NCBI RefSeq assembly: GCF_004361815.1
Contig: NZ_SNWA01000001.1
Location: 3,038,001-3,102,000, forward strand
Length of the DNA stretch: 64,000 nucleotides
DNA from: Paraburkholderia sp. BL10I2N1
GTDB taxonomy: Bacteria > Pseudomonadota > Gammaproteobacteria > Burkholderiales > Burkholderiaceae
Direction: 5' to 3'
Below the pieces are notes generated by a model. That model was not told the DNA's origin. It did not search any database and saw nothing but the letters and a program-made list of their open reading frames with translations. The position numbers were made by a program, and so were the translations under genes. How positions within the stretch are numbered: position 1 is the first letter of the stretch; each line of letters opens with the position of its first letter. Shown here piece after piece: positions 32,724 through 42,562 of the stretch.

Positions 32724-34139
32724 ATGAGTAAATCCGTGGCCGACGTCATGCAACTCGTCAAAGACGAAGACGTCAAGTTTGTTGACTTCCGTTTCACTGA
32801 CACGCGCGGCAAGGAGCAACACGTATCGGTGCCGGTGTCGGCATTCGACGAGGACAAATTCGAAAGCGGCCATGCGTTCGACGGTTCTTCGATTGCCGGC
32901 TGGAAGGGCATCGAGGCGTCGGACATGCTGCTCGTGCCGGACGCAGACACAGCCTTCATCGACCCGTTCTATGAAGAGTCGACCCTCGTCATGACCTGCG
33001 ACGTCGTCGAACCGGCGGACGGCAAGGGTTATGAACGCGATCCGCGCTCGCTGGCAAAGCGCGCCGAAGCCTATCTGAAGAGCACGGGCCTTGGCGACAC
33101 GGCTTACTTCGGTCCGGAACCGGAATTCTTCATTTTCGACTCGGTCCAGTGGAACACGGACATGTCGGGCTGCTTCGTGAAGATCGGCTCGGAAGAAGCA
33201 CCGTGGTCGTCGGGCAAGGAATTCGAAGGTGGCAATACGGGTCACCGTCCGGGCGTGAAGGGCGGCTATTTCCCGGTCGCTCCGGTCGATTCTTTCCAGG
33301 ACATCCGTTCGGAAATGTGTCTGCTGCTCGAGCAGATCGGCATTCCGGTCGAAGTGCACCACCACGAAGTCGGAGGCATGGGCCAGAACGAGATCGGTAC
33401 GAAGTTCTCGACGCTCGTGCAGCGCGCCGACTGGACGCAGCAACTGAAGTACATCGTCCACAACGTCGCGCACACGTACGGCAAGACGGCGACGTTCATG
33501 CCGAAGCCGATTGTCGGTGACAACGGTTCGGGCATGCACGTTCACCAGTCGATCTGGAAGGATGGCCAGAACCTGTTCGCAGGCAACGGCTACGCGGGGC
33601 TGTCGGAATTCGCGCTGTTCTACATCGGCGGCATCATCAAGCACGCCCGTGCACTGAACGCGATCACGAACCCGACGACGAACTCGTACAAGCGTCTCGT
33701 GCCGCACTTCGAAGCACCGGTGAAGCTGGCTTACTCGGCACGCAACCGTTCGGCATCGATCCGTATTCCGCACGTGTCGAACCCGAAGGGTCGTCGTATC
33801 GAAACGCGTTTCCCGGACCCGATGGCCAATCCGTACCTGCTGTTCTCGGCGCTGATGATGGCGGGTCTCGACGGCGTGCAGAACAAGATTCACCCGGGCG
33901 AAGCCGCTGACAAGAACCTGTACGACCTGCCGCCGGAAGAGGATGCAAAGATCCCGACCGTGTGTGCTGGTCTCGATCAGGCGCTGGATGCCCTCGACAA
34001 GGATCGCGAGTTCCTGACGCGTGGCGGGGTGTTCACCGACGCGATGCTGGACGCTTACCTGGAACTGAAGGAAGGCGAACTGCAACGTGTGCGTATGACC
34101 ACGCACCCGATCGAATTCGAAATGTACTACTCGCTGTAA
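32724..34139 (+). CDS. glnA: Glutamine synthetase, type I
   Basis: 471 residues, the standard GSI-beta length. It makes glutamine from glutamate, ammonia and ATP as a dodecamer. The N-terminal beta-grasp holds [16 protein letters not shown]. The catalytic domain includes [12 protein letters not shown] (metal-binding Glu), [33 protein letters not shown], and [34 protein letters not shown] (res ~398) contains the Tyr that GlnE adenylylates. AGGAG at 32711-32715 supports the start. Control comes from the sigma-54 promoter and NtrC boxes upstream; glnL and glnG follow after a terminator. Confidence 0.98.
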   Translation: MSKSVADVMQLVKDEDVKFVDFRFTDTRGKEQHVSVPVSAFDEDKFESGHAFDGSSIAGWKGIEASDMLLVPDADTAFIDPFYEESTLVMTCDVVEPADGKGYERDPRSLAKRAEAYLKSTGLGDTAYFGPEPEFFIFDSVQWNTDMSGCFVKIGSEEAPWSSGKEFEGGNTGHRPGVKGGYFPVAPVDSFQDIRSEMCLLLEQIGIPVEVHHHEVGGMGQNEIGTKFSTLVQRADWTQQLKYIVHNVAHTYGKTATFMPKPIVGDNGSGMHVHQSIWKDGQNLFAGNGYAGLSEFALFYIGGIIKHARALNAITNPTTNSYKRLVPHFEAPVKLAYSARNRSASIRIPHVSNPKGRRIETRFPDPMANPYLLFSALMMAGLDGVQNKIHPGEAADKNLYDLPPEEDAKIPTVCAGLDQALDALDKDREFLTRGGVFTDAMLDAYLELKEGELQRVRMTTHPIEFEMYYSL

Positions 34140-34205
34140 GCGGCGATGGCGCTTCGCCTGCAGTACGGGCGAAGCGCACGCCCGACGTTCGCGATCGGTC
34201 ACGAA

Positions 34206-34229
34206 GGGACGGCGGCGCCGTCCCTTTTT
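34206..34229 (+). terminator. Terminator after glnA
   Basis: GGGACGGC (34206-34213) pairs with GCCGTCCC (34217-34224), followed by TTTTT. It may allow partial read-through into glnL-glnG, as in other glnALG loci. Confidence 0.9.
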
Positions 34230-34313
34230 CGTTGAGCCATCGGGAGCGTTTGCAACACTCAGACTAGCTGTGTTCGCCCTCTCAACGTCTCATAGCGGCC
34301 AGACTGACACACG

Positions 34314-35453
34314 ATGGATCTGAAGAATCTGATCAAGGCAAGGAAAGGGCACGCGGAGCCACTGTCGAGCGATGCGCAGCTCATCGATTCCGGTCTGTTG
34401 GCTGGATTCGAGGCATTGCCCACGGTTGTTCTCGTGCTGGAAAAGCGCACGTTGCGTGTCGCGTTTGCGAACCCGTCGGCCGAATCGATGCTCGATCTGT
34501 CGCGCCGGCAACTCACGCAAATGGCGTGGCCGGACATCTTTTCGAACGCAGACGAACTCTCCGTCACGATCGCTGCAATCGCCGAAAATCGTTTTCACGC
34601 AACCCACCTCGACGCGGTGCTCGAACGGCCCGGACACGAACCGCTGCATGTGCATGCGATCGTGGGTTTTCTCGAGAGCGCGCAGGATTACGTACTGCTC
34701 GAACTTTTCGAGAACGAGCGCCATGTGCGTTCGGATCGCGAGGAACGCATCCACGATCTGACCGCAGTCAACAAGCAGCTGATCCGCAATCTCGCGCACG
34801 AAATCAAGAATCCGCTCGGCGGCATTCGCGGCGCGGCGCAACTGCTCGAATTCGAACTCAGCGCGCGCGAGCGCGACGAACTGCGTGAGTACACGCAGGT
34901 CGTCATCAAGGAATCGGATCGTCTTCAGACGCTGGTCGACCGGCTGCTGGAGCCGCACCGTCATCCGCATATCGTCGGTGACGTGAACATTCACGAAGTG
35001 TGCGAGCGGGTGCGTGCCGTGATCCTCGCGGAGTTTCCGCGCGGCCTCACGGTCGAGCGCGACTACGACGTGAGCGTTCCCGATCTGCGCGGCGACAAGG
35101 AGCAGCTGATTCAGGCGCTGCTCAACATCGTTCGCAATGCAGCGGAAGCGTTGCGCGAACGCATTTCACAGGGCGACGCGCGCATTGAATTGCGCACGCG
35201 TGTCGCACGCAAGGTGACCATTGCGAAACGGCTTTGTAAGCTGGCACTGGACTTGCATATCATCGACAACGGCCCCGGCATTCCAGCGGATATCCGGGAC
35301 CGCATCTTCTATCCACTCGTTTCGGGGCGTGAGGATGGAAGCGGTCTTGGTCTGACGCTCGCGCAGACCTTCGTGCAGCAGCACGACGGTCTGATCGAAG
35401 TGGATAGCCGGCCGGGCCACACCGAGTTTCAGATTCTGCTGCCGCTCGAGTAA
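34314..35453 (+). CDS. glnL: Nitrogen regulation sensor kinase NtrB
   Basis: 379 residues, cytoplasmic. The N-terminal PAS-like domain (res ~30-130) is followed by the H-box IRNLAHEIKNPLGGIRGAAQ with the phospho-accepting His162. The ATPase domain has the N-box QALLNIVRNAAEAL, the G1 box DNGPGIPADIRDRIFYPLVS and the G2 box GSGLGLTLAQTFV. NtrB phosphorylates NtrC when nitrogen is low and dephosphorylates it with PII when nitrogen is high. It lies directly before glnG. Confidence 0.97.
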   Translation: MDLKNLIKARKGHAEPLSSDAQLIDSGLLAGFEALPTVVLVLEKRTLRVAFANPSAESMLDLSRRQLTQMAWPDIFSNADELSVTIAAIAENRFHATHLDAVLERPGHEPLHVHAIVGFLESAQDYVLLELFENERHVRSDREERIHDLTAVNKQLIRNLAHEIKNPLGGIRGAAQLLEFELSARERDELREYTQVVIKESDRLQTLVDRLLEPHRHPHIVGDVNIHEVCERVRAVILAEFPRGLTVERDYDVSVPDLRGDKEQLIQALLNIVRNAAEALRERISQGDARIELRTRVARKVTIAKRLCKLALDLHIIDNGPGIPADIRDRIFYPLVSGREDGSGLGLTLAQTFVQQHDGLIEVDSRPGHTEFQILLPLE

Positions 35454-35504
35454 CCCGCTTAAGTGAATACGCCGACACGCACCTAAAGACCTTTGACTGA
35501 CCAT

Positions 35505-37016
35505 ATGAAGCCGATCTGGATAGTAGACGACGATCAATCGATCCGCTGGGTGCTCGAGAAAGCCCTTGCACGCGAGAACTTCGCGACCCGCAGCTTCGCG
35601 AATGTGCGCGAGGCGGCAGGCGCGCTGGATCACGACAGCCCACAGGTGCTGGTCTCCGATATCAGGATGCCTGGCGGTTCCGGCCTCGAACTGCTGCAGA
35701 CCGTGCGCGAAAGGGTGCCGGGTCTGCCCGTCATCATCATGACGGCGTTCTCGGATCTCGATAGCGCGGTCGCCGCGTTTCAAGGCGGGGCATTCGAATA
35801 TCTCGCGAAGCCATTCGACGTCGACAAGGCTGTCGAGCTGATCCGTCGCGCCGTCGACGAAAGCATGCGCGGCGAACAAACATGGGACGACCGTGTCGCC
35901 GAGGCACCGGAAATGCTCGGCCAGGCACCGGCGATGCAGGACATGTTTCGCGCCATCGGCCGCCTGTCCCATTCTGCGGCGACCGTGCTCATCACCGGCG
36001 AATCAGGCACCGGCAAGGAGCTTGTAGCACGCGCGCTGCACCGACATAGCCCACGCGCAAGCGGACCGTTCATTGCACTGAACACCGCGGCGATCCCGAA
36101 GGACCTGCTGGAGTCGGAACTCTTCGGCCATGAGCGCGGGGCGTTTACCGGTGCGCAGGCGATGCGCCAGGGCCGCTTCGAACAGGCCGAGAACGGCACG
36201 CTGTTTCTCGATGAAATCGGCGACATGCCGTTCGATTTGCAGACGCGGCTGTTGCGCGTGCTGTCGGATGGTCAGTTCTATCGTGTCGGCGGCCACAATC
36301 CGCTGCGCGCGAACGTACGGGTCATCGCGGCCACGCACCAGAATCTTGAATCGCGTGTGCGTCAGGGGCTGTTTCGCGAGGACCTGTACCACCGTCTCAA
36401 TGTGATCCGGCTGCGTCTGCCGGCGCTGCGGGAACGTAGCGAAGACATTCCGCTGCTCACGCGTCATTTCCTGCAGAAGAGCGCGCGCGATCTTGGCGTC
36501 GAACCCAAGCGCGTGTCCGAGGAAGCGCTTGCGTATCTCGCTTCACTGCCGTTTCCGGGCAACGTGCGTCAGCTGGAGAATCTTGCCAACTGGCTAACCG
36601 TGATGGCGCCGGCGCAGACCATCGAGATCAAGGACCTGCCGCCGGATCTCGTGCCGGGGCAGACGGGTGGCGCGGATATCGCCGCGGGCGCCGGCCTCGC
36701 GGCGGAGGCGGGCAGTGCAGTGCCCGGTACCGGGACGAATGGCGCGGCGTCATTGCCTTCGATGCCAGCGGCGGCGGGCGGCGTGCCCGCGAGCGTCCCC
36801 GTCAGCATTTGGGAAAGCGGGTTGCGAACCGAGGTCGCGCGGATGCTGCGCGAGAACGCCGCGGACGTCATGGATGAACTGTCGCGTCGCTTCGAGGCCG
36901 CGGTCATTCGCGAAGCGCTCGACTTCACCCGTGGACGCAAGGTGGAAGCCGCCGAGCGACTCGGCATCGGCCGTAATACGATCACCCGCAAGATTCAGGA
37001 ACTGGATCTCGAATAG
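35505..37016 (+). CDS. glnG: Nitrogen regulation response regulator NtrC
   Basis: 503 residues. The receiver domain (1-120) has the acidic pocket DDD near residue 8 and phospho-acceptor Asp52 (LVSDIRMPG). The central AAA+ sigma-54 activation domain shows TGESGTGKELVARALH (Walker A), GAFTGA (the sigma-54 contact loop) and NGTLFLDEIGDMP (Walker B). A C-terminal Fis-type HTH (KVEAAERLGIGRNTITRKIQ) binds the NtrC boxes. A long Ala/Gly/Pro linker (res ~385-430) precedes the HTH. ATG 35505 is preferred; TTG 35493 is in frame upstream. Confidence 0.97.
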   Translation: MKPIWIVDDDQSIRWVLEKALARENFATRSFANVREAAGALDHDSPQVLVSDIRMPGGSGLELLQTVRERVPGLPVIIMTAFSDLDSAVAAFQGGAFEYLAKPFDVDKAVELIRRAVDESMRGEQTWDDRVAEAPEMLGQAPAMQDMFRAIGRLSHSAATVLITGESGTGKELVARALHRHSPRASGPFIALNTAAIPKDLLESELFGHERGAFTGAQAMRQGRFEQAENGTLFLDEIGDMPFDLQTRLLRVLSDGQFYRVGGHNPLRANVRVIAATHQNLESRVRQGLFREDLYHRLNVIRLRLPALRERSEDIPLLTRHFLQKSARDLGVEPKRVSEEALAYLASLPFPGNVRQLENLANWLTVMAPAQTIEIKDLPPDLVPGQTGGADIAAGAGLAAEAGSAVPGTGTNGAASLPSMPAAAGGVPASVPVSIWESGLRTEVARMLRENAADVMDELSRRFEAAVIREALDFTRGRKVEAAERLGIGRNTITRKIQELDLE

Positions 37017-37218
37017 CGGTATCTCACGGTTTCACGTAAGGCAGGCTGTCCGGGCGCGCTTTCCTTTTGGGAGCACGCGTGGACGGCCGCTTCGCCCGGG
37101 TATTGGGCATAGCACCAGACGTGGTCGTCAAGCGCTCGCGGACGCGGAATGCGCGTCAGGCGGCTCAGCCATCCGCAGCAAGGCATAATCGACGCTGTTC
37201 TTCTTCTGACAGCCCACC

Positions 37219-39303
37219 ATGCCCGTTGCACGCCCCTGGCCTCATAGTCCCGATCCATTCCTGCATCTCGAAGAACTTCACGCGCCTGTGTCGCTCGCGT
37301 GGGTCGAGCAGCAGAACGCGCGCACGCGCAGCGCGCGGCGCAGTGGCGAGCGCTTCGCTACGCTCACGCAGCGTCTTGCCAGCGCGTATCTGCCGCGCGA
37401 ACGGCCAGTTATCCCGACTCGCTGGAAAGACTGGGCGTACGACTTCTGGCAGGATGATCGCAATCCGAAGGGCGTGTGGCGACGCACGCCGTGGGCGAGC
37501 TGGCGCAGCGGCAAGCCGCAATGGCAGAACCTGCTTGACGTGGATGCGCTCGGCGAGGCCGAGGCAACGCCGTGGGTGGTCGCCGGTATCGACATCCTCT
37601 ATCCCGATGGCGATCGCGCGCTGATCGCGCTGTCGCCGGGCGGCTCGGATGCAACGGTGGTGCGCGAGTTCGACATCGACAGTCAACGGTTCGTCGACGA
37701 TGGCTTCGCGATTTCGACGGCAGGCAAGCACACGGTGTCGTGGATCGATCGCGAAACGGTGTACGTCGGCTGGGACAACGGGGAGGCGACCCTCACGCGT
37801 TCCGGTTACCCGCGCGAGGTACGCCGCTGGACACGCGGCACGGCGCTTGCCGACGCACCGGTGGTGTTCGCCGGCGAGTTCGACGACATCGGCGTCGAGG
37901 CGCATTTCGATCCGGTGGAAATGCGTCATTCGGCCGTGCGCGACGTCGATTTCTTCGACTCGCATACGTACTGGCCCGACGCCAGCGGAACATGGCAGCG
38001 CTATGATGTGCCGCCGCACGTCGCGGTCGGCGGTTGGCACGGCTGGCTGTTGCTCGAGCCGCGTCTCGACTGGGATTGCATCGACGCGCACTTTCCTGGC
38101 GGCGCATTGCTCGCGATTCGCGAAGCCGAGTTTCTGGCTGGCAGCCGCCGCTTCGTCCCGCTTTTCATACCCACACCGCACACGTCCGCATGCGACTGGA
38201 CGCACACGCGCAACATCCTGATCGTCTCCTGGCTCGATGACGTGCAAAGCCGGACCCAGCTTTGGCAACCCCGTGAGTCGGCGGAGGGTGGCTGGAAGTG
38301 GGAGTCGCGCATGTTTCCGTCGCGCGAGGACGCGCCGGCCGCGCAGGTCGACGTGTCGCCGATCGAGTCTACGCTCAACGATGAAGTCTACGTCGATGTC
38401 GACGATTATCTGCAGCCGCCCGAATACTGCCTCGCAGATCTCGCGAAAGAAGACCTGTCTGCGTGGGAGTTGCTCGACCGCTGGCCGACACAGTTCGACG
38501 CCCAGCCGTTGACGGTCACGCGCGGCCATGCCCGGTCGAAGGATGGCACGCAGGTGCCGTACACGATCGTCGGCGCGCGCAGCATACTCGAGGTGCGAAC
38601 GTCCCCTCCCAGCCCGTGTCTGCTGACGGGTTACGGCGGCTTCGCCGTGCCGCTCACGCCGGACTACCTGGTCGGTCCCGGCATTGGCTGGCTGGAAGAG
38701 GGCGGTGTCTACGTCGTCGCGCATATTCGCGGTGGCGGCGAGTTCGGAACGGACTGGCATCTGGCGGCCCAGCGCGAGGATCGTCAGCGCGCGTTCGACG
38801 ATTTCATTGCCGTTGCCGAGGCCCTCATCGCGGATGGCGTGACCACGGCCGCGCAACTCGGCATCCAGGGTGGCAGCAACGGCGGGCTGCTGGTTGCCGC
38901 ATGTATGACCCAGCGTCCCGAACTGTTTGGCGCAGTGGTGTGCGAGGTGCCGCTGCTGGACATGCAGCGTTATCACCTGCTGCATGCGGGCGCGTCATGG
39001 ATGGACGAATATGGCGACCCGGACGATCCTGACGAAGCGCTCGCGCTCGCCGCCTATTCGCCGTATCACCGCGCAACCGCTGAGGCGAAATATCCGCCGG
39101 TGCTGTTCACCACATCGACGAGCGACGACCGCGTGCATCCCGGACACGCCCGCAAGATGGTGGCGCGCATGCAGGCGCTCGGACACGTTGACGTGTGGTA
39201 CTGGGAGAACACGGACGGAGGTCACGGCGCGGGCTCCGATGCGCTGGAGCGCGCCGCCTACGATGCGATGGTGTACCGCTTTCTGTGGTCGTGCCTCGGA
39301 TAG
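37219..39303 (+). CDS. S9 family (prolyl oligopeptidase) peptidase
   Basis: 694 residues. An N-terminal beta-propeller region (res ~70-400) precedes the C-terminal alpha/beta hydrolase catalytic domain. The triad is visible: Ser in QGGSNGGLLVAACM (res ~560), Asp in STSDDRVHPGHARKM and His in TDGGHGAGSD. YGGFAVPLTPDYL and RGGGEFGTDWHLAA are family landmarks. No signal peptide is present, so it should be cytoplasmic and cleave short peptides. It lies between glnG and the convergent xthA. Confidence 0.92.
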   Translation: MPVARPWPHSPDPFLHLEELHAPVSLAWVEQQNARTRSARRSGERFATLTQRLASAYLPRERPVIPTRWKDWAYDFWQDDRNPKGVWRRTPWASWRSGKPQWQNLLDVDALGEAEATPWVVAGIDILYPDGDRALIALSPGGSDATVVREFDIDSQRFVDDGFAISTAGKHTVSWIDRETVYVGWDNGEATLTRSGYPREVRRWTRGTALADAPVVFAGEFDDIGVEAHFDPVEMRHSAVRDVDFFDSHTYWPDASGTWQRYDVPPHVAVGGWHGWLLLEPRLDWDCIDAHFPGGALLAIREAEFLAGSRRFVPLFIPTPHTSACDWTHTRNILIVSWLDDVQSRTQLWQPRESAEGGWKWESRMFPSREDAPAAQVDVSPIESTLNDEVYVDVDDYLQPPEYCLADLAKEDLSAWELLDRWPTQFDAQPLTVTRGHARSKDGTQVPYTIVGARSILEVRTSPPSPCLLTGYGGFAVPLTPDYLVGPGIGWLEEGGVYVVAHIRGGGEFGTDWHLAAQREDRQRAFDDFIAVAEALIADGVTTAAQLGIQGGSNGGLLVAACMTQRPELFGAVVCEVPLLDMQRYHLLHAGASWMDEYGDPDDPDEALALAAYSPYHRATAEAKYPPVLFTTSTSDDRVHPGHARKMVARMQALGHVDVWYWENTDGGHGAGSDALERAAYDAMVYRFLWSCLG

Positions 39304-39402
39304 ACGTCGCTGCTTCTTCCTGCTCAGGAGGACGACGGCGCAATGTGGACCATCGTGCTGTCGTTTCCTGTTAGCCGCGCTCTTCGTGCGGCCTGAGCAT
39401 TC

Positions 39403-40179
39403 TCAAGCGAGTTGTGCGACGACAGGCGCGTGGTCCGACGGCTGGTCCCACTTACGCGGCACCTTGTCGACATCGCACGCGGTGCACGTCGCCGCGAGTG
39501 CCTTCGACAGCAGGACGTGGTCGATGCGCAGACCCGCGTTGCGCCGGAACGCGAGCATCCGGTAGTCCCACCATGTGAAGGTTTTTTCCGGATGCTCGAA
39601 GAGCCGGAATGCATCGACGAGGCCAAGTTCGACAAGTCGCACGAACTGCGTTCGCTCTTCAGGCGAGACGAGGTTCTGGCCTTCCCAGGCCTTCGGGTCG
39701 TGCACGTCGCGGTCTTCAGGTGCGATGTTGTAGTCGCCGAGCAGCGCGAGTTTCGGATGCTGTGTGAGTTCGCCTGCGATCCAGTCGTGCAGTGCGTCGA
39801 GCCAGCGCAGCTTGTAGGCGAACTTGTCGGTGCCGGGCGCCTGGCCGTTCGGGAAGTAGGCGGAGATCACGCGCACGCCCGCAATCGTCGCGGCGATCAC
39901 GCGCTGCTGTGGGTCGTCGAAGCCGGGGATATTGCGCACGATCGAGGTCTCGTCGACTTCCACGCCGTTGCGCACGAGGATGCCGACACCGTTGTAAGTC
40001 TTCTGGCCGGCGAACCAGCTTTGATATCCCTTTGCCTCGAGATCGGCCCGCGGGAATTTTTCGTCGGGCAGTTTCAGCTCCTGCAGACACAGGACATCGG
40101 TCTGGCTAAGATCCAGCCAGTCGATCACATGCTGCTGGCGAACCTTCAGGGAATTGACGTTCCAGGTGGCGATTTTCAT
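39403..40179 (-). CDS. xthA: Exodeoxyribonuclease III
   Basis: 258 residues, the usual length. Motifs of the exonuclease/endonuclease/phosphatase fold: MKIATWNVNSLKVR, VLCLQELKLPDEKFP (metal-binding Glu), KTYNGVGIL, ALLGDYNIAPEDRDV, and SDHAPVVAQL (catalytic Asp-His). It acts on abasic sites and 3' ends in base excision repair. It is convergent with the S9 peptidase; no clear terminator is seen between them. Confidence 0.95.
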   Translation of the reverse strand: MKIATWNVNSLKVRQQHVIDWLDLSQTDVLCLQELKLPDEKFPRADLEAKGYQSWFAGQKTYNGVGILVRNGVEVDETSIVRNIPGFDDPQQRVIAATIAGVRVISAYFPNGQAPGTDKFAYKLRWLDALHDWIAGELTQHPKLALLGDYNIAPEDRDVHDPKAWEGQNLVSPEERTQFVRLVELGLVDAFRLFEHPEKTFTWWDYRMLAFRRNAGLRIDHVLLSKALAATCTACDVDKVPRKWDQPSDHAPVVAQLA

Positions 40180-40375
40180 TCTGTGTCGAAATGGGCTGCG
40201 CGATGGTCTTCAAGTTTACCTGAAGGGCGTCGACGGCGGTCTGGGGATTCACCGGTGCGCGGACCCGGCGCGACCGCGCCCTGACGTGCCTGCAGCGGAC
40301 CAGGGGTAAATAATTCGCGGGATACGCCATCGCGCGGCGTATAGTGAAACGACACACACATTTTTGGGGGCCATC

Positions 40376-40663
40376 ATGGCCGATTCTTACCCGGTTCTGT
40401 ACAAGGACTTCGAAGTACATCCCCTGGTTTTTTCGAGGGCGTTCAACAGGTTCGACGGCCACAAGAAGCAGGCCGAAGGTTATGACGTTGCGGTACGCGT
40501 GTGCCGTCCGGGCGCAATCAGCGGATCGAAAGCGAGCCGCGTGTTTCGCCTCACACGTCAGCTAACGTTCTCCGATTTTGGCGTGGCGAAACGCAGCGCG
40601 AGTCAGTACGGCGCAGACATTATCGATGGAAAGATCGAAGGCGCTTCGGTAGCCGATCTTTAA
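40376..40663 (+). CDS. Small protein of unknown function
   Basis: 95 residues, not recognised. It begins MADSYPVLYKDFEVHPLVFS and contains a likely beta-strand pattern (GYDVAVRVCRPGA), then SRVFRLTRQLTFSDFGVAKR and the end GADIIDGKIEGASVADL. No signal peptide or membrane segment. ATG 40376 follows GGGGGCC, a poor ribosome site. It lies divergent from xthA and just before the initiator tRNA, but the content gives no function. Confidence 0.6.
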   Translation: MADSYPVLYKDFEVHPLVFSRAFNRFDGHKKQAEGYDVAVRVCRPGAISGSKASRVFRLTRQLTFSDFGVAKRSASQYGADIIDGKIEGASVADL

Positions 40664-40689
40664 GCGCGCAAATTAATTCGCATGAGTGT

Positions 40690-40718
40690 TTGACGGGCTG
40701 CGGGTACGTAAGTACAAT
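40690..40718 (+). promoter_or_regulatory. Promoter of the initiator tRNA
   Basis: TTGACG (40690-40695), a 17-bp spacer and TACAAT (40713-40718). The start would be near 40725, seven bases before the mature tRNA. Confidence 0.8.
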
Positions 40719-40731
40719 TCGGTTCCTCTGA

Positions 40732-40808
40732 CGCGGGGTGGAGCAGTCTGGCAGCTCGTCGGGCTCATAACCCGAAGGTCACAGGTTCAAATCCTGTCCC
40801 CGCAACCA
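40732..40808 (+). tRNA. Initiator tRNA-fMet (CAT)
   Basis: 77 nt, with an encoded CCA end and anticodon CAT at 40766-40768. Initiator hallmarks are present: C1 faces A72 and does not pair (CGCGGGG against CCCCGCA), and three G:C pairs close the anticodon stem (GGG...CCC). The T-loop is GTTCAAATC. A good promoter precedes it and a strong hairpin follows at 40902. Confidence 0.97.
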
Positions 40809-40901
40809 ACGCTGTATAAGCTTGTGCAATCCAGCTGATTTTGAAGCAAGGGTGTTTTCTGCTTCGAAGCACGTGATGCGTAAGCTTGTGATCTTCCGGT
40901 C

Positions 40902-40940
40902 GCAAAACAAAAACCCGCTCCGGCGGGTTTTTTGTTTTGC
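40902..40940 (+). terminator. Strong bidirectional-looking terminator
   Basis: A 17-bp stem: GCAAAACAAAAACCCGC pairs with GCGGGTTTTTTGTTTTGC (one extra T) around TCCG. The inner GC stem with A and T runs on either side could act on both strands. It likely ends the tRNA transcript before codA. Confidence 0.85.
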
Positions 40941-41122
40941 GACGCAGCGTTTCGACAGCCACGCAGGCGGCCTGCCGTCATCGGTGACAATCTCCTCGCC
41001 TCGTCTCGCAGTCACGTGTTTCACCAGAACACGAACGGCCTCTCTGAACGGCACGTTCCGGACACGACTTCCCACAGGCTTGAAGACGCCGATAGAATCG
41101 AAGGCAGTCAAAGGAGCCGCTT

Positions 41123-42409
41123 ATGGACCTGATCATCCGACGTGCCGTGCTGCCCGATTCTCCCCCCGGTCGCCACGAACCTGTCGACATCGGCATCGAA
41201 GGCGGCCGCATTCTCTCCGTCGAACCCCATCTCGCCGCCACCGCTCCGGAAGAAATCGACGCTGCCGGATCGCTCGTCACACCGCCGTTCGTCGATCCGC
41301 ATTTCCACATGGATGCGACGTTGTCATACGGTCTGCCGCGCGTGAACGCGTCGGGGACCTTGCTCGAAGGCATCGCATTGTGGGGCGAACTCAAGCCGCA
41401 ACTGACGCAGGAAGCGCTGGTCGAGCGCGCTCTGCAGTACTGCGACTGGGCCGTCGCGCGCGGGCTGCTGGCGATCCGTTCGCACGTCGATGTGTGCGAC
41501 CCCCGGCTGCTTGCAGTCGAGGCGCTGCTCGAGGTGAAGCGGCGCGTTGCGCCGTATCTCGATCTGCAACTGGTTGCATTTCCACAGGACGGCGTGCTGC
41601 GCAGTCCCGGCGCGTTCGACAATCTAAAGCGTGCGATCTCGCTTGGCGTCGACGTGGTCGGCGGCATTCCGCATTTCGAGCGCACGATGGCCGACGGGGC
41701 GGAGTCGGTCCGTCTGTTGTGCGAATACGCGGCCGAAAACGGCTTGCGCGTCGACATGCATTGCGACGAGTCCGACGATCCGATGTCGCGTCACATCGAA
41801 ACACTCGCGGCCCAGACGCATCGTCTGGGGCTGCATGGGCGCGTCACCGGATCGCATCTGACGTCGATGCATTCGATGGACAACTACTATGTCAGCAAAC
41901 TGCTGCCGCTGATGCGCGATGCAGGGGTTGCGGCGATCGCAAACCCCTTGATCAACATCACCTTGCAAGGCCGCAGCGATACCTATCCGAAGCGCCGCGG
42001 CATGACCCGCGTGCCGGAAATGCTCGCTGCAGGGATCAACGTCGCTTTCGGTCACGACTGCGTGATGGACCCCTGGTACAGTCTGGGTTCTGGCGACATG
42101 CTCGAAGTCGCGCACATGGGCTTGCACGTTGCACAGATGACGGGCCAGGACGGCATGCGCGCATGCTTTAACGCCGTCACGGTGAACGCGGCGCGCATTC
42201 TCGGCCTCGAAGGATATGGCATCGCACCGGGTTGCGACGCGAATCTCGTGCTGCTCGATGCACGCGATCCCGTCGAAGCTATCCGTCTACGGGCGGCACG
42301 GCTTGTCGTGGTCCGGCGCGGCAAGGTGGTTAGCCGTTCACCGGCCGCGCTGGCGACGCTCACGCTGCCAGGAAGACCCGCCCACGTCGATTTCAGGCTG
42401 TACCGCTGA
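41123..42409 (+). CDS. codA: Cytosine deaminase-type amidohydrolase
   Basis: 428 residues. Metal and catalytic motifs of CodA appear in order: PPFVDPHFHMDATLSYG (HxH), VDMHCDESDDPMSRH (His and catalytic Glu), RVTGSHLTSMHSM (His) and VAFGHDCVMDPWYSLGSGDM (catalytic Asp). It should deaminate cytosine, or a related pyrimidine/guanidine compound, in the cytoplasm. AAAGGAG at 41110-41116 supports the start. No cytosine permease (codB) is next to it. An alternative amidohydrolase substrate cannot be excluded. Confidence 0.88.
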   Translation: MDLIIRRAVLPDSPPGRHEPVDIGIEGGRILSVEPHLAATAPEEIDAAGSLVTPPFVDPHFHMDATLSYGLPRVNASGTLLEGIALWGELKPQLTQEALVERALQYCDWAVARGLLAIRSHVDVCDPRLLAVEALLEVKRRVAPYLDLQLVAFPQDGVLRSPGAFDNLKRAISLGVDVVGGIPHFERTMADGAESVRLLCEYAAENGLRVDMHCDESDDPMSRHIETLAAQTHRLGLHGRVTGSHLTSMHSMDNYYVSKLLPLMRDAGVAAIANPLINITLQGRSDTYPKRRGMTRVPEMLAAGINVAFGHDCVMDPWYSLGSGDMLEVAHMGLHVAQMTGQDGMRACFNAVTVNAARILGLEGYGIAPGCDANLVLLDARDPVEAIRLRAARLVVVRRGKVVSRSPAALATLTLPGRPAHVDFRLYR

Positions 42410-42477
42410 GCGTCGCCACCTCGCGGGGTCATCCGCGTGCAAGCGGACGTGGATGTGCCCGTGCACGCGCACGTAAA

Positions 42478-42511
42478 AAAGCCGGCGAGCGCACAGGCGT
42501 TCGCCGGCTTT
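42478..42511. terminator. Terminator between convergent codA and prlC
   Basis: AAAGCCGGCGA (42478-42488) pairs with TCGCCGGCTTT (42501-42511). A runs upstream and T runs downstream suit both strands. Confidence 0.88.
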
Positions 42512-42562
42512 GTCTTTGCCTCGCTACGGCCGTTCAGATAGCCGTAGCGATGACTATGAAAC

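Noticed and set aside
32709..34202. 497-codon open frame opposite glnA
   Set aside because: glnA is unambiguous on the other strand; the translation has shadow-type composition.
40732..41122. Possible integration site at the initiator tRNA
   Set aside because: No integrase gene and no direct repeat of the tRNA 3' end were seen nearby.
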